A stretch of 64,000 bases of DNA, taken from positions 24,054 to 88,053 of the forward strand of contig NZ_JACYXE010000012.1 of NCBI RefSeq assembly GCF_014857905.1. Reading direction: 5' to 3'. Numbering within the stretch: position 1 is the first letter of the stretch; each line of letters starts with the position of its first letter. The stretch is from Agilicoccus flavus. GTDB lineage: Bacteria; Actinomycetota; Actinomycetes; Actinomycetales; Dermatophilaceae. Below, piece after piece: positions 1 to 7,982 of this stretch. Under the pieces are notes generated by a model. The model was not told the origin of the DNA and did not search any database. It was given only the letters and a program-made list of their open reading frames with translations. A program made the translations under genes and the position numbers.

Positions 1-444
1 GACCTCGACATGCATCTCGTCGAGCCGCTGCTCCGGCGCACCCGGTGGCTCGAGGCGACCGTGGGTGAGCTGGGCCTGACGAACGTGACCATCCACCGCG
101 GCAGGGCGGAGGCCTTCGCCGGCGAGCTGGAGGTCGAGGTCGTGACGGCCCGAGCGGTGGCGCGGCTCGAGGAGCTCGCGCGGTGGTGCCTCCCCCTGCT
201 CGTGCCCGGGGGCGAACTTCTCGCTCTGAAGGGGGCGTCCGCCGCGACGGAGCTCGACGAGGCGAGGCCGGAGTTGGAGCGCCTGGGGGCCGTCGGTGCC
301 GAGGTCAGGGAGTACGGCGTCGGGACCCTGGACCCCCCGACGCGCGTCGTCCACGTCCGGTTGGGCCGGACTCCACCGAGCCCGCCCCGGGGCGGCTCAC
401 CGAAGCGCCGACCGCGCCGTTCGGGTCCGTCGCGGCGGCGGTGA
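1..444 (+). CDS. rsmG: 16S rRNA (guanine-N7) methyltransferase RsmG, C-terminal part
   Basis: The gene enters from the left edge already open, so only the last 147 codons are seen. The product is the SAM-dependent methyltransferase that modifies a guanine of 16S rRNA. The visible part has the EVVTARAVARLEEL segment and the following LLVPGGELLALKG strand typical of the second half of the GidB Rossmann fold. The last ~30 residues are a basic, proline-rich tail (SPPRGGSPKRRPRRSG) that is not part of the fold. It lies upstream of parA, the usual actinobacterial order. Identification rests on this partial sequence plus synteny. Confidence 0.9.
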   Translation, partial: DLDMHLVEPLLRRTRWLEATVGELGLTNVTIHRGRAEAFAGELEVEVVTARAVARLEELARWCLPLLVPGGELLALKGASAATELDEARPELERLGAVGAEVREYGVGTLDPPTRVVHVRLGRTPPSPPRGGSPKRRPRRSGPSRRR

Positions 445-509
445 GGGCCGGACCCCTCGCGGCGACTACGGTGGTCCCGGAGATCGAACGACGAGGAGTC
501 ACCATCATC

Positions 510-1769
510 GTGAAGAACCGGACGACACCGGGATCCGCACTTGGCTGGCCGGAACCCCACCCGCCGCGGCCGGCGACGAACCGGCTCGGTTGGCCCGATG
601 CGGAGGATGCCGGTGGGGCGCCGGCGGACGGGCGTGTTCCACGTGAAACGGACTCACCGACGGAGGCCGTGGCGCCCACGCGTTCCGATGCCGCCGAGTC
701 GGTCAGCGCTGAGGTCGGCGCGGCCCGCGCCGACGACACCGGGGTGCGCGAGGAGACGGAGGCCGCGGTCGCGACGCTCGCGTCGGAGACGGGTGACCGC
801 CTCGTGACGCCGGAGCCGGCCGCACCGGAGGGCGAGCGGTCTCCTCCGCTCACCGACGAGCCGGACGCCGGCGGAGACGCCGCCACCGCGGCCGACACCG
901 AGCCCGTCGGTTCCGCGGCGCCTTCGGCGCCGTCCTCCGTGACGCGCTTGCGACCCACGGAGACGATGGCTCGGCCGGAACGTACCCGCGTCATCACCAT
1001 CGCCAACCAGAAGGGCGGCGTCGGGAAGACGACGACGGCCGTGAACCTCGCGGCCGGTCTGGCCCAGGGCGGCCTCTCAGTGCTCGTCATCGACACCGAT
1101 CCGCAGGGGAACGCCAGCACCGCCCTGGGCATCGAACACCACTCCGACGTGCCGAGCGTGTACGACGTCCTCGTGGAGGACACGCCGTTGGCCGAGGTGA
1201 TCCAGGCGTGCCCCGACATCGAGGGCCTGTCGTGTGTGCCGGCGACGATCGAGCTCGCGGGAGCAGAGATCGAGCTCGTGTCGTTTGTCGCGCGGGAGAC
1301 GCGCCTGCAGCGGGCCATCCGGGCGTATCTCGACCACTGCGTCGCCACCGGGACCGCCGCGCCCGACTACGTCCTCGTGGACTGCCCGCCGAGCCTCGGC
1401 CTGCTGACGATCAACGCGTTCGTCGCGGGCAGCGAGGTTCTCATCCCCATCCAGTGCGAGTACTACGCGCTGGAAGGGTTGTCGATGCTGCTGCGCAACA
1501 TCGAGATGATCCAGCGCCACCTCAACCCGAGCCTGCACGTCTCGACGATCCTGCTGACCATGTACGACGCCCGCACCCGCCTCTCGTCCCAGGTGGCGAG
1601 CGAGGTGCGGGAGCACTTCCCGGACCAGGTCCTCAAGGCCACGGTGCCGCGCTCGGTGCGCATCTCGGAGGCGCCGAGCCACGGCCAGACCGTGCTCACG
1701 TACGACCCGGTGAGCTCCGGGGCGTTGTCCTACCTGGACGCGGCGCGGGAGCTGGCCTCGCGCGCCTGA
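510..1769 (+). CDS. parA: Chromosome-partitioning ATPase ParA (Soj) with long N-terminal extension
   Basis: Walker-type ATPase that works with ParB-parS complexes to segregate replicated origins. The deviant Walker A motif KGGVGKTTT is at about residues 168-176, followed by DTDPQGN and VLVDCPPS. I chose the GTG at 510, which has GAGGAG 11 nt upstream. An ATG at 966 would give a bare 267-residue ParA but has only a weak, very close GGAG. The first ~150 residues are low-complexity, acidic and Ala/Pro-rich, with no recognisable domain. A parS-like site lies inside this extension. parB follows after 178 nt. The start is the main uncertainty; the family is not. Confidence 0.93.
   Translation: MKNRTTPGSALGWPEPHPPRPATNRLGWPDAEDAGGAPADGRVPRETDSPTEAVAPTRSDAAESVSAEVGAARADDTGVREETEAAVATLASETGDRLVTPEPAAPEGERSPPLTDEPDAGGDAATAADTEPVGSAAPSAPSSVTRLRPTETMARPERTRVITIANQKGGVGKTTTAVNLAAGLAQGGLSVLVIDTDPQGNASTALGIEHHSDVPSVYDVLVEDTPLAEVIQACPDIEGLSCVPATIELAGAEIELVSFVARETRLQRAIRAYLDHCVATGTAAPDYVLVDCPPSLGLLTINAFVAGSEVLIPIQCEYYALEGLSMLLRNIEMIQRHLNPSLHVSTILLTMYDARTRLSSQVASEVREHFPDQVLKATVPRSVRISEAPSHGQTVLTYDPVSSGALSYLDAARELASRA
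635..650. promoter_or_regulatory. parS-like centromere site
   Basis: TGTTCCACGTGAAACG matches the bacterial parS consensus (TGTTnCACGTGAAACA) at 15 of 16 positions. It lies in the 5' part of parA, where it encodes Val-Pro-Arg-Glu-Thr. Sites of this kind near parAB load ParB; function here is inferred from the match and location. Confidence 0.85.
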
Positions 1770-1835
1770 CCGCTCCGACGCGAGGCGCGACCTCTCATGT
1801 CGCAGCTCCGATTCGGTGTCGTCCACCGGACGTCA

Positions 1836-1851
1836 CGTTTCACGGGAAACG
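1836..1851. promoter_or_regulatory. parS-like site between parA and parB
   Basis: CGTTTCACGGGAAACG is near-palindromic and matches the parS consensus except for the two outer bases and one central base (G for T). It lies in the parA-parB gap. The same central G appears in the site at 3089, which suggests a tolerated local variant. Confidence 0.6.
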
Positions 1852-1947
1852 AGGCAGGGACGGTGGCCCGGGGCGTCCTGTCGGAGCGATGTCGCACCGG
1901 CGGCTAGGCTCGACCGTCGGAACGCCTGTACGACGAGAGGACTGCAC

Positions 1948-3045
1948 GTGGCGGAGAAGCGTCGAGGGCTGGGCCGAGGGCTGGGCGCCCTCATCCCCAC
2001 CGAACCCGGGCGAGCGGGCCTGACCGCCCATCCCACGGACATCTTCTTCCGGGAGCGCCCCCCGCTGGGTGGACCGGACGCCGATCGAACCGCGCCGGCG
2101 GCCCCGGTTCCGGACCTCGACGGGTCCACGTCGACGGACGACGGGTCCGTCGCGGAGCGCGTCCAGACCGGCCTGGCCGACGTCCCGGGAGCGACGTTCG
2201 CCGACCTGCCCCTCGATGCCGTCATGCCGAACGCCCGCCAACCGCGGACCGTGTTCGACGAGGACGAACTGGCGGAACTCGTGCACAGCATCCGCGAGAT
2301 CGGAGTGCTGCAGCCCATCGTCGTGCGCCCGCTCGGCGAGGACGGCGCCGGGTCCGCCGCCGGGTTGGCCGACGGCACCGAGGGTGCGCGCTACGAGATC
2401 GTCATGGGCGAGCGCCGGTGGCGCGCGTCCCGGGCCGCCGGCCAGGCGACGATCCCCGCCATCGTGCGGCGCACCGGTGACGACGACATGCTGCGCGACG
2501 CGTTGCTGGAGAATCTCCATCGCAGCCAACTCAACCCGCTCGAGGAGGCGGCCGCCTACCAGCAGCTGCTGGAGGACTTCGGGTGCACCCACGAGGAGTT
2601 GGCGAGTCGGATCGGTCGATCCCGCCCGCAGATCACGAACATCATCCGGCTGCTGCGGCTTCCACCCCTCGTCGCCCGGCGGGTGGCCGCCGGCGTGCTG
2701 TCGGCCGGGCACGCCCGTGCCCTGCTGGGCCTGCCCGACGCCGCCGCCATGGAGCGGCTCGCACAGCGGATCGTCGCCGAGGGACTCTCGGTGCGCAGCG
2801 TCGAGGAGATCGTGGCTCTCGGGGGTGACGAGTCGGCCCCGACGCGTCGGCGCCGGAGCGGACCGACGCGCGTCCCGGAACTCGACGACCTGGCGGCCCG
2901 TCTGGCCGATCGCCTCGACACCCGGGTGAGCATCGCCATGGGACGGAGCAAGGGGAAGATGACCGTCGAGTTCGCGTCCGTGGACGATCTCAACCGGATC
3001 CTCGCGACCATCGCGGACGAGGGCGCATCCTCGACCGCGAGCTGA
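1948..3045 (+). CDS. parB: Chromosome-partitioning protein ParB (Spo0J)
   Basis: CTP-dependent DNA clamp that loads at parS and spreads. The start at GTG 1948 has GAGAGG about 7 nt upstream and gives the family N-terminus [18 protein letters not shown]. Residues ~90-190 carry the ParB/Srx CTPase fold with [12 protein letters not shown] and [14 protein letters not shown]. The helix-turn-helix follows ([26 protein letters not shown]), and a C-terminal dimerisation segment ends the 365-residue protein. A ~45-residue acidic, variable linker follows the conserved N-terminus, as in other ParBs. It ends convergently against trxA across a strong terminator. Confidence 0.96.
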   Translation: MAEKRRGLGRGLGALIPTEPGRAGLTAHPTDIFFRERPPLGGPDADRTAPAAPVPDLDGSTSTDDGSVAERVQTGLADVPGATFADLPLDAVMPNARQPRTVFDEDELAELVHSIREIGVLQPIVVRPLGEDGAGSAAGLADGTEGARYEIVMGERRWRASRAAGQATIPAIVRRTGDDDMLRDALLENLHRSQLNPLEEAAAYQQLLEDFGCTHEELASRIGRSRPQITNIIRLLRLPPLVARRVAAGVLSAGHARALLGLPDAAAMERLAQRIVAEGLSVRSVEEIVALGGDESAPTRRRRSGPTRVPELDDLAARLADRLDTRVSIAMGRSKGKMTVEFASVDDLNRILATIADEGASSTAS

Positions 3046-3088
3046 TGGCCACGGGAGGCCACACAGGTCTCGACCCCCGGTCGGCTGC

Positions 3089-3104
3089 TGTTTCACGGGA
3101 AACA
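3089..3104. promoter_or_regulatory. parS-like site downstream of parB
   Basis: TGTTTCACGGGAAACA matches the parS consensus at 15 of 16 positions and is perfectly palindromic except at the centre. It lies in the non-coding gap after parB, a usual place for parS in actinobacteria. Confidence 0.82.
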
Positions 3105-3172
3105 CATCGCGTCCCCGGCTGCAGTCGCGAAGACCTACGACTCACGCGGCAATGGCCGAGACCGACTGCCCG

Positions 3173-3210
3173 ACGACGAAGGCCCCCGCCGTAGCGGGGG
3201 CCTTCGTCGT
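3173..3210. terminator. Bidirectional intrinsic-type terminator between parB and trxA
   Basis: A perfect 17-bp inverted repeat (arms 3173-3189 and 3194-3210) encloses a 4-nt loop. It lies between two convergent genes, so it probably ends both transcripts. The arms are GC-rich without a long T tract, as is common in high-G+C actinobacteria. Confidence 0.85.
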
Positions 3211-3221
3211 GCGGGGTGAGA

Positions 3222-3545
3222 TCAACCGAGGAAGTCCTCGAGCTCACGCGTGAGGCGCGGCTTGGGCTGGGCGCCCATGATCGACTTGACGACCTCGCCG
3301 CCGGAGTAGACGTTCATCGTCGGAATGCTCGTGATGCCGTACTTGGCGGCCGTCGCCGGGTTCTCGTCGATGTTGAGCTTGACGAACTTCAGGGACGTCG
3401 ACGAGGCGGACAGCTCTTCGAGGATCGGGCCGACGGCCTTGCAGGGGCCGCACCAGGGGGCCCAGAAGTCGACGAGGACGGGCTGGTCGCTGGAGAGGAC
3501 GTCCGCAGCGAACGTCGCGTCGGTGGTCTCGGGAAGTGATGCCAT
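3222..3545 (-). CDS. trxA: Thioredoxin
   Basis: Small cytoplasmic dithiol oxidoreductase of 107 residues, normal family length. The active site WCGPC is at residues 31-35, preceded by VLVDFWAP, and the cis-proline loop SIPTM is present. It sits 41 nt downstream of trxB on the same strand with a GGAACC-type ribosome site, so the two are likely cotranscribed as the thioredoxin-reducing pair. In Mycobacterium the gene after this position is cwlM; here trxA is directly followed by the terminator and parB. Confidence 0.96.
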   Translation of the reverse strand: MASLPETTDATFAADVLSSDQPVLVDFWAPWCGPCKAVGPILEELSASSTSLKFVKLNIDENPATAAKYGITSIPTMNVYSGGEVVKSIMGAQPKPRLTRELEDFLG

Positions 3546-3586
3546 GAGAGCGGTTCCTTTCGGTGGGAAGGTGGTTGAGGTGGGTC

Positions 3587-4567
3587 TCAGTGGACGGCGA
3601 TGAGCGCCTCGGCCGGCTCCGGCTCGCCGGCCTCGTCGCGGGCGGCGAGGTAGCGCTCGGCGTCCAGCGCGGCCGCGCAGCCGGACCCCGCGGCGGTGAT
3701 GGCCTGCCGGTACGTGTGGTCGACGAGGTCACCGCAGGCGAAGACGCCCGGGAGGTTGGTCCGCGTCGAGCCGTGCTGGGTGAGGACGTAACCCTCGGCG
3801 TCGAGGTCGACGACGCCTCGGACGAGCTCGTTGCGCGGGTCGTGGCCGATGGCGACGAAGACGCCGGTGACGTCGAGGGGGCGGCTCTCGCCGGTGACGG
3901 TGTCGGTGAGGGTCACCCCGGTCACCTTGCCTTCGCCGTGCACCTCGGACACCGTGCTGTTCCACGCGAAACGGATCTTGTCGTTCCCCAGGGCGCGCTC
4001 GGCCATGATCTTGCTCGCCCGGAGGGCGTCCCGGCGGTGGACGATCGTCACCGATCGCGCGAACTTGGTGAGGAAGGTCGCCTCCTCGACGGCGGAGTCA
4101 CCCCCGCCGACGACGGCGATGTCCTGGCCGCGGAAGAAGAACCCGTCGCACGTGGCGCACCAGGAGACGCCGCGGCCGCTGAACTCCTTCTCGCCCGGCA
4201 CGCCCAGCTCGCGGTAGGCGGAGCCCATCGCGAGCACCACGGCGTGGGCGCGATAGGTGCGTCCGGATCCGTCGACCACGGTCTTGACCGGCCCGGCGAG
4301 GTCGACCTCGGTGACGTCGTCGGCGATGAGCTCCGCGCCGAAGCGCTCCGCCTGGGCGCGCATGTTGTCCATGAGGTCGGGGCCCATGATCCCGTCGCGG
4401 AAGCCGGGGAAGTTCTCGACCTCGGTCGTGTTCATGAGCGCCCCGCCGGCCGTGACCGACCCGGTGAGAACGACCGGGGCGAGGTTGGCTCGCGCGGCGT
4501 ACACGGCCGCCGTGTACCCGGCCGGACCCGATCCGATGATGATGAGCTCACGGATGTCGTCCGCCAC
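3587..4567 (-). CDS. trxB: Thioredoxin-disulfide reductase
   Basis: NADPH-dependent FAD flavoenzyme that reduces thioredoxin. The FAD-binding GSGPAG is at residues 12-17, the redox-active CATC at 137-140, and the NADPH-binding [10 protein letters not shown] follows; the C-terminal FAD segment is GVFACGDL. I chose the GTG at 4567 ([12 protein letters not shown]), which has AAGGGA at good spacing. An upstream ATG would add 32 residues with no family similarity. Length of 326 residues is normal. The 232-nt gap upstream probably holds its own promoter as well as read-through from the SigM block. Confidence 0.95.
   Translation of the reverse strand: MADDIRELIIIGSGPAGYTAAVYAARANLAPVVLTGSVTAGGALMNTTEVENFPGFRDGIMGPDLMDNMRAQAERFGAELIADDVTEVDLAGPVKTVVDGSGRTYRAHAVVLAMGSAYRELGVPGEKEFSGRGVSWCATCDGFFFRGQDIAVVGGGDSAVEEATFLTKFARSVTIVHRRDALRASKIMAERALGNDKIRFAWNSTVSEVHGEGKVTGVTLTDTVTGESRPLDVTGVFVAIGHDPRNELVRGVVDLDAEGYVLTQHGSTRTNLPGVFACGDLVDHTYRQAITAAGSGCAAALDAERYLAARDEAGEPEPAEALIAVH
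3958..3973. promoter_or_regulatory. Weak parS-like site inside trxB
   Basis: TGTTCCACGCGAAACG matches parS at 14 of 16 positions (differences at the centre and last base). It is within the trxB coding region, so it may be chance, but it is only 0.9 kb from the strong site at 3089. Confidence 0.4.
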
Positions 4568-4799
4568 GAGATGTCCCTTCGTCGAGATGCAGATGCGGCG
4601 CTGTGCCGCGTTCACCCTGCCCAACGCCTGCCGGAAGAACGTGATTCCCGCCGCGTGCTGCACGGACGTCCCCGCCGCCCCGTTATCGAACGATGCATGG
4701 TCAACATGCAGGCGATACGCTAAGTTTCGTACGTACGAGCGGTATCCGAGGCCGGTGTGGTCGCAGCGAGGACGGCGGCCACGGTTCCGACGGACGACC

Positions 4800-5471
4800 T
4801 CAGCGAACCTCGACGGGCCCCGCGAGGACGCGGGAGTCGCCGCCGCCGCAGGAGCGGGTGACGACGCGCGCCTGGAGGCGCTCGCCGCTGCGTGTGACGA
4901 TGACCGTGGCGGGCTGCTTCTCGTACGTGGCGATGTCGATCGTCACCTCGCTCACGCGACCGAGGTCGAGGTCGGCGAGGCAGCTCGACACCCCGGCGGG
5001 GCTCGCCAGGGGGCCGATCCCGACGGCGCCGGCGGTGAGCGGTGCCGGGGCCTGGTGGGGGCGGCGGTGCAGGGCGGCCGCCTGACCGGCCAGGCCGGCG
5101 GCGGTGTACGCCGTGCCGGAGATCTCGACGGCGGGCGCCGGGGCGGAGCGGGAGACGAGTGGGCTCGTCAGGGCGGCGACGACCTCGGGAGGCCCGGCCG
5201 ACTGGAGGGCGTTGACCCCGACGATGCCGGCGACGGCGGCGGCAGCCGACGCTCCGGCCAGGCCGAGCACGAAGCGGCGCGAGGGCGGGGTGCGATCGAC
5301 GACCGGCAGGGCATGGACGGTGGCACCCCCGGTGGCGTGGCGCTCTTGGTCCAGCCGGGCGGCGATCCGGGCCACGAGGTCGGGCGGCATGGGCCCGGGA
5401 TCCCGGAGATCGGCGAGCAGGGCGCGCACGGCGTCGTCATCGCGGTGTGGGGAATGACTCAACGGACTCAC
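4800..5471 (-). CDS. Putative SigM anti-sigma-like membrane protein
   Basis: This 223-residue protein sits where the anti-SigM gene (Rv3912 position) lies in other actinobacteria. Residues 1-50 are a cytoplasmic segment with [17 protein letters not shown], like the helical N-terminus of such proteins. One membrane segment follows ([23 protein letters not shown], about 68-90), then an extracytoplasmic domain ending CSCLADL...[10 protein letters not shown]. There is no HxxxCxxC zinc motif, so it is not a ZAS-type anti-sigma factor. Start codon is uncertain: GTG 5471 or TTG 5462, with AGAGG upstream. Role is inferred mainly from position. Confidence 0.72.
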   Translation of the reverse strand: MSPLSHSPHRDDDAVRALLADLRDPGPMPPDLVARIAARLDQERHATGGATVHALPVVDRTPPSRRFVLGLAGASAAAAVAGIVGVNALQSAGPPEVVAALTSPLVSRSAPAPAVEISGTAYTAAGLAGQAAALHRRPHQAPAPLTAGAVGIGPLASPAGVSSCLADLDLGRVSEVTIDIATYEKQPATVIVTRSGERLQARVVTRSCGGGDSRVLAGPVEVR

Positions 5472-5558
5472 ACCTCTTCTGCCGGTCTCGGTCGGCCTCG
5501 GACGGTTGGGCGGCGACCGCGTGGGTCACCGGGGGTAGGACGCCCGGGGCGCGGCCCC

Positions 5559-5574
5559 GGTTCCACGTGAATCA
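5559..5574. promoter_or_regulatory. parS-like site between sigM and the anti-sigma gene
   Basis: On the minus strand it reads TGATTCACGTGGAACC, with the invariant CACGTG centre and about 14 of 16 matches to parS variants. It lies in a 204-nt non-coding gap, away from coding constraint, which makes a real ParB site plausible. Confidence 0.6.
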
Positions 5575-5675
5575 TCAGGGCCCGGCGACGCCCTGACCCC
5601 TCCAGGGGCGTCTGACCAGCGCCGTCGACACCGCAGCAAAGGGCGGGTCATCGCCCGGTGGGCTCCAGGGCTCCG

Positions 5676-6233
5676 TTACGGGTCGGCGGTGCCGTGTCCC
5701 ACGAGGAGCGGGGCCAGGGCGGCCCGTCCCCGGGAGCAGCGCGATTTCACCGTGCCCTCGGCGACCCCGAGGATTTGGGCCGCCTCGGCCACGGGGTACC
5801 CGTGCATGTCGACGAGGACGAGAGCGAGTCGCTGGGCCTCCGGCAGGGTCGCGAGAGCCTCCTGCACGTCGAGGCGGGCCTCCACGGACGCGGGGCGGTC
5901 GCGGGGCTCGGCGAGGACCGCGGCGTGGTCGTCGGGGAGTTCGCTCGTGGGTCGACGCCGACGGATGCGGTCGAGGCAGGCGTTGACCACAATGCGGTGG
6001 AGCCAGGTCGTCACCGCGGACCGGCCCGAGAAGGTGTGGGCGCGCCGGAACGCGGAGACGAACGCGTCCTGGACGGCGTCGGCCGCCAGCTCCGGATCCC
6101 CCGTCGTCCGCAGGGCCACGGCCCACATGCGGTCTCGGTGACGCCGGAACAGCTCACCGAACGCCTCGGGATCTCCGCCGACGTGATCGGCCAGGAGATC
6201 CTCGTCGGTGCGGCCGGCGAAGGGGTCGGGCAT
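5676..6233 (-). CDS. sigM: ECF RNA polymerase sigma factor SigM
   Basis: Extracytoplasmic-function sigma-70 factor of 185 residues. Region 2 is DPEAFGELFRRHRDRMWAVA through FSGRSAVTTWLHRIVVNACLD; region 4 is LPEAQRLALVLVDMHGYPVAEAA followed by the recognition helix ILGVAEGTVKSRCSRGR. The start ATG overlaps the stop of the upstream pseudokinase gene (TGATG), showing translational coupling. The neighbouring order pseudokinase-sigM-anti-sigma-trxB-trxA is the conserved mycobacterial one, which supports the SigM name rather than another ECF factor. It likely answers membrane or cell-wall stress; that is from family knowledge. Confidence 0.9.
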   Translation of the reverse strand: MPDPFAGRTDEDLLADHVGGDPEAFGELFRRHRDRMWAVALRTTGDPELAADAVQDAFVSAFRRAHTFSGRSAVTTWLHRIVVNACLDRIRRRRPTSELPDDHAAVLAEPRDRPASVEARLDVQEALATLPEAQRLALVLVDMHGYPVAEAAQILGVAEGTVKSRCSRGRAALAPLLVGHGTADP

Positions 6234-7912
6234 CAGGAGACGGCGGCCTCGACGAGATTGGCGCGGTACCGGTTCTCCTGCTCCGCGGTCTTCGTCACCC
6301 AGACGATGACGTACCGGGCGCCCTGGATCGGGGCCTTCGCGGTGACGGCGACCTTGCCCGAGGCGTCGGCCGCCGTCCCGACGAGGCCGTCGGCGGTGAT
6401 CCGGCGCGCGTCGCCCGCGTACACCGACACCGTCTGCTCGACGTCGCCGAGATCGAGGTCGACCTTGCGCACGGTGCTGCCGGCGGGGAGCGTCAGCAGG
6501 ACGCCGATCCCCTTCTTGCCGCCGTCGCCGAAGGGCTGCTTGTAGCCCTCGGACGTCCACCTCGTGTCGGTCTTTCCGTCGATGACGCGGGCGGCCCGCC
6601 CGTTGTTCTCGGACCCGTTGCCCTCGGGGTCGAAGCCGGTCGCGGACGCGATCTTCACCGGGGCCGCGGCCGCCCGGGCGGCGGACCGGGTCGCGCTCGA
6701 CGACGGTGCGGCGGTCCGGGACCCGGGGGTCGCCGTCGGGCTCGGTGAGCCGGACCGAGCCGGAGCGGTGAACGCCCCCTTGATCGTCGGGATCGCGAAC
6801 GCCATCGCGAGCACGATGATCGCGGCGACGATGGCGATGACGAGCTTGGCGTAGCGACCCTCCACGGCCGGCTCGGCCGCGATGAGCGGGGCCGGCGCCG
6901 GCAGCGGGTCGTGCCGCTGCCGCTCGAGGGCCTCGGGCAGGTTGAGGAAACCGGGGTCGTTGCGGCGCTCCTCGAGCCGCGCCCGAGTCTGCGCGGCCCG
7001 GGCGGCGCGGTGCTCCCGGTGCTTGTCGGCGACCCGGGCGAGGGGGGCGGCCGCGGCCCGCCCCGCCCCGCTCGGCGCGGCGGCGAGCTGCCGGGTGCGC
7101 TCGGTGACGACCGGCCGGTCGGTGGCCCCGGCGCGGGGTGCGACGTGGTCGACGCGGGTGGACGACCAGGGCGCGATGCGGTCGGTCAGCTCGGCGGGGG
7201 TGCGGGGTCCACCGTCGTGGTTGAGGGTGACGCGGGCGAGGGCGTCGAGGTCGGGCGGCACGTTCGTCGCGATCTCCGACGGCGCGGCGACCCCGCCGAC
7301 GATGCGCGGCGCCGGCGCCACTCCCGGCACGGGCTCGCGGCCCGGCCAGCGGGTGGTCATGACGGCGTACATGAGGGCCACCGTGGCCGCCGTGTCGAGC
7401 CGGGCGGCGGTGGCCGCGTCGGGCTCAGCGCCGCCCTCGAAGGCGGCGGCCGTCGCGAGGCCGGCGATCTTGACGAGCCCGCCGTCGGTGCGCCGCACCG
7501 AGTGGGGCGTCACGTGCAGGTGGTGCAGGCCGCGCCGGGCGGCCACGTCGAGCGCTCCCGCGACCTCGCCGGCGATGCGGCGCGCCTCCTCGGCCGGCAA
7601 CGGGCCCCGCGAGATGAGGTCGGCGAGGCTCGTCGACTCCGAGAGCGACTCCTCGACGAGCCAGCTGACGTCGCCACGCGTGCCCACGTCGAGGACGCGG
7701 ATGAGGCGGTGGTCGTTGATCGCCGCGCTGCGGCGGGCCGCGTCGAGCACCACCTGGGCCTGCGGGTGCGACGTCGGGAACACCGTCACCGACACCTCGC
7801 GCCCAAGCGTGTTGTCGGTGGCCCGCCAGACCTCGACGTCGCCGCGCCACGCGCGGCGTTCCGCGAGGGCATAACGGTTCGAGATCAGTCGTCCGGCCCC
7901 TACCCCTTGCAC
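6233..7912 (-). CDS. Pseudokinase-discoidin-like membrane protein linked to MurJ
   Basis: Residues ~10-250 are kinase-like (ISNRYALAERRAWRGDVEVWRATD...) but lack a canonical HRD catalytic loop and DFG motif, so it should be a pseudokinase. A membrane segment (LVIAIVAAIIVLAMAFAIP) lies near residue 380 and an extracytoplasmic jelly-roll, discoidin-like domain follows (DTRWTSEGY, VDLDLGDVEQTVSVYAGD). In Mycobacterium these domains form the C-terminus of MviN/MurJ, where the phosphorylated kinase-like domain binds FhaA. Here they are a separate gene 70 nt after murJ. I chose GTG 7912 with GGGAG just upstream; GTG 7930 is possible. Confidence 0.85.
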   Translation of the reverse strand: MQGVGAGRLISNRYALAERRAWRGDVEVWRATDNTLGREVSVTVFPTSHPQAQVVLDAARRSAAINDHRLIRVLDVGTRGDVSWLVEESLSESTSLADLISRGPLPAEEARRIAGEVAGALDVAARRGLHHLHVTPHSVRRTDGGLVKIAGLATAAAFEGGAEPDAATAARLDTAATVALMYAVMTTRWPGREPVPGVAPAPRIVGGVAAPSEIATNVPPDLDALARVTLNHDGGPRTPAELTDRIAPWSSTRVDHVAPRAGATDRPVVTERTRQLAAAPSGAGRAAAAPLARVADKHREHRAARAAQTRARLEERRNDPGFLNLPEALERQRHDPLPAPAPLIAAEPAVEGRYAKLVIAIVAAIIVLAMAFAIPTIKGAFTAPARSGSPSPTATPGSRTAAPSSSATRSAARAAAAPVKIASATGFDPEGNGSENNGRAARVIDGKTDTRWTSEGYKQPFGDGGKKGIGVLLTLPAGSTVRKVDLDLGDVEQTVSVYAGDARRITADGLVGTAADASGKVAVTAKAPIQGARYVIVWVTKTAEQENRYRANLVEAAVS

Positions 7913-7982
7913 CAGAACTCCCGTCCTCACGGCCTATCGGCGACCCCCCGGGCACGTTCCTGCACCCACGACCTCGCCCAGT

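Noticed and set aside
4257..5570. Plus-strand open frame across trxB and the anti-sigma gene
   Set aside because: It is antisense to clear trxB motifs and has no recognisable protein pattern.
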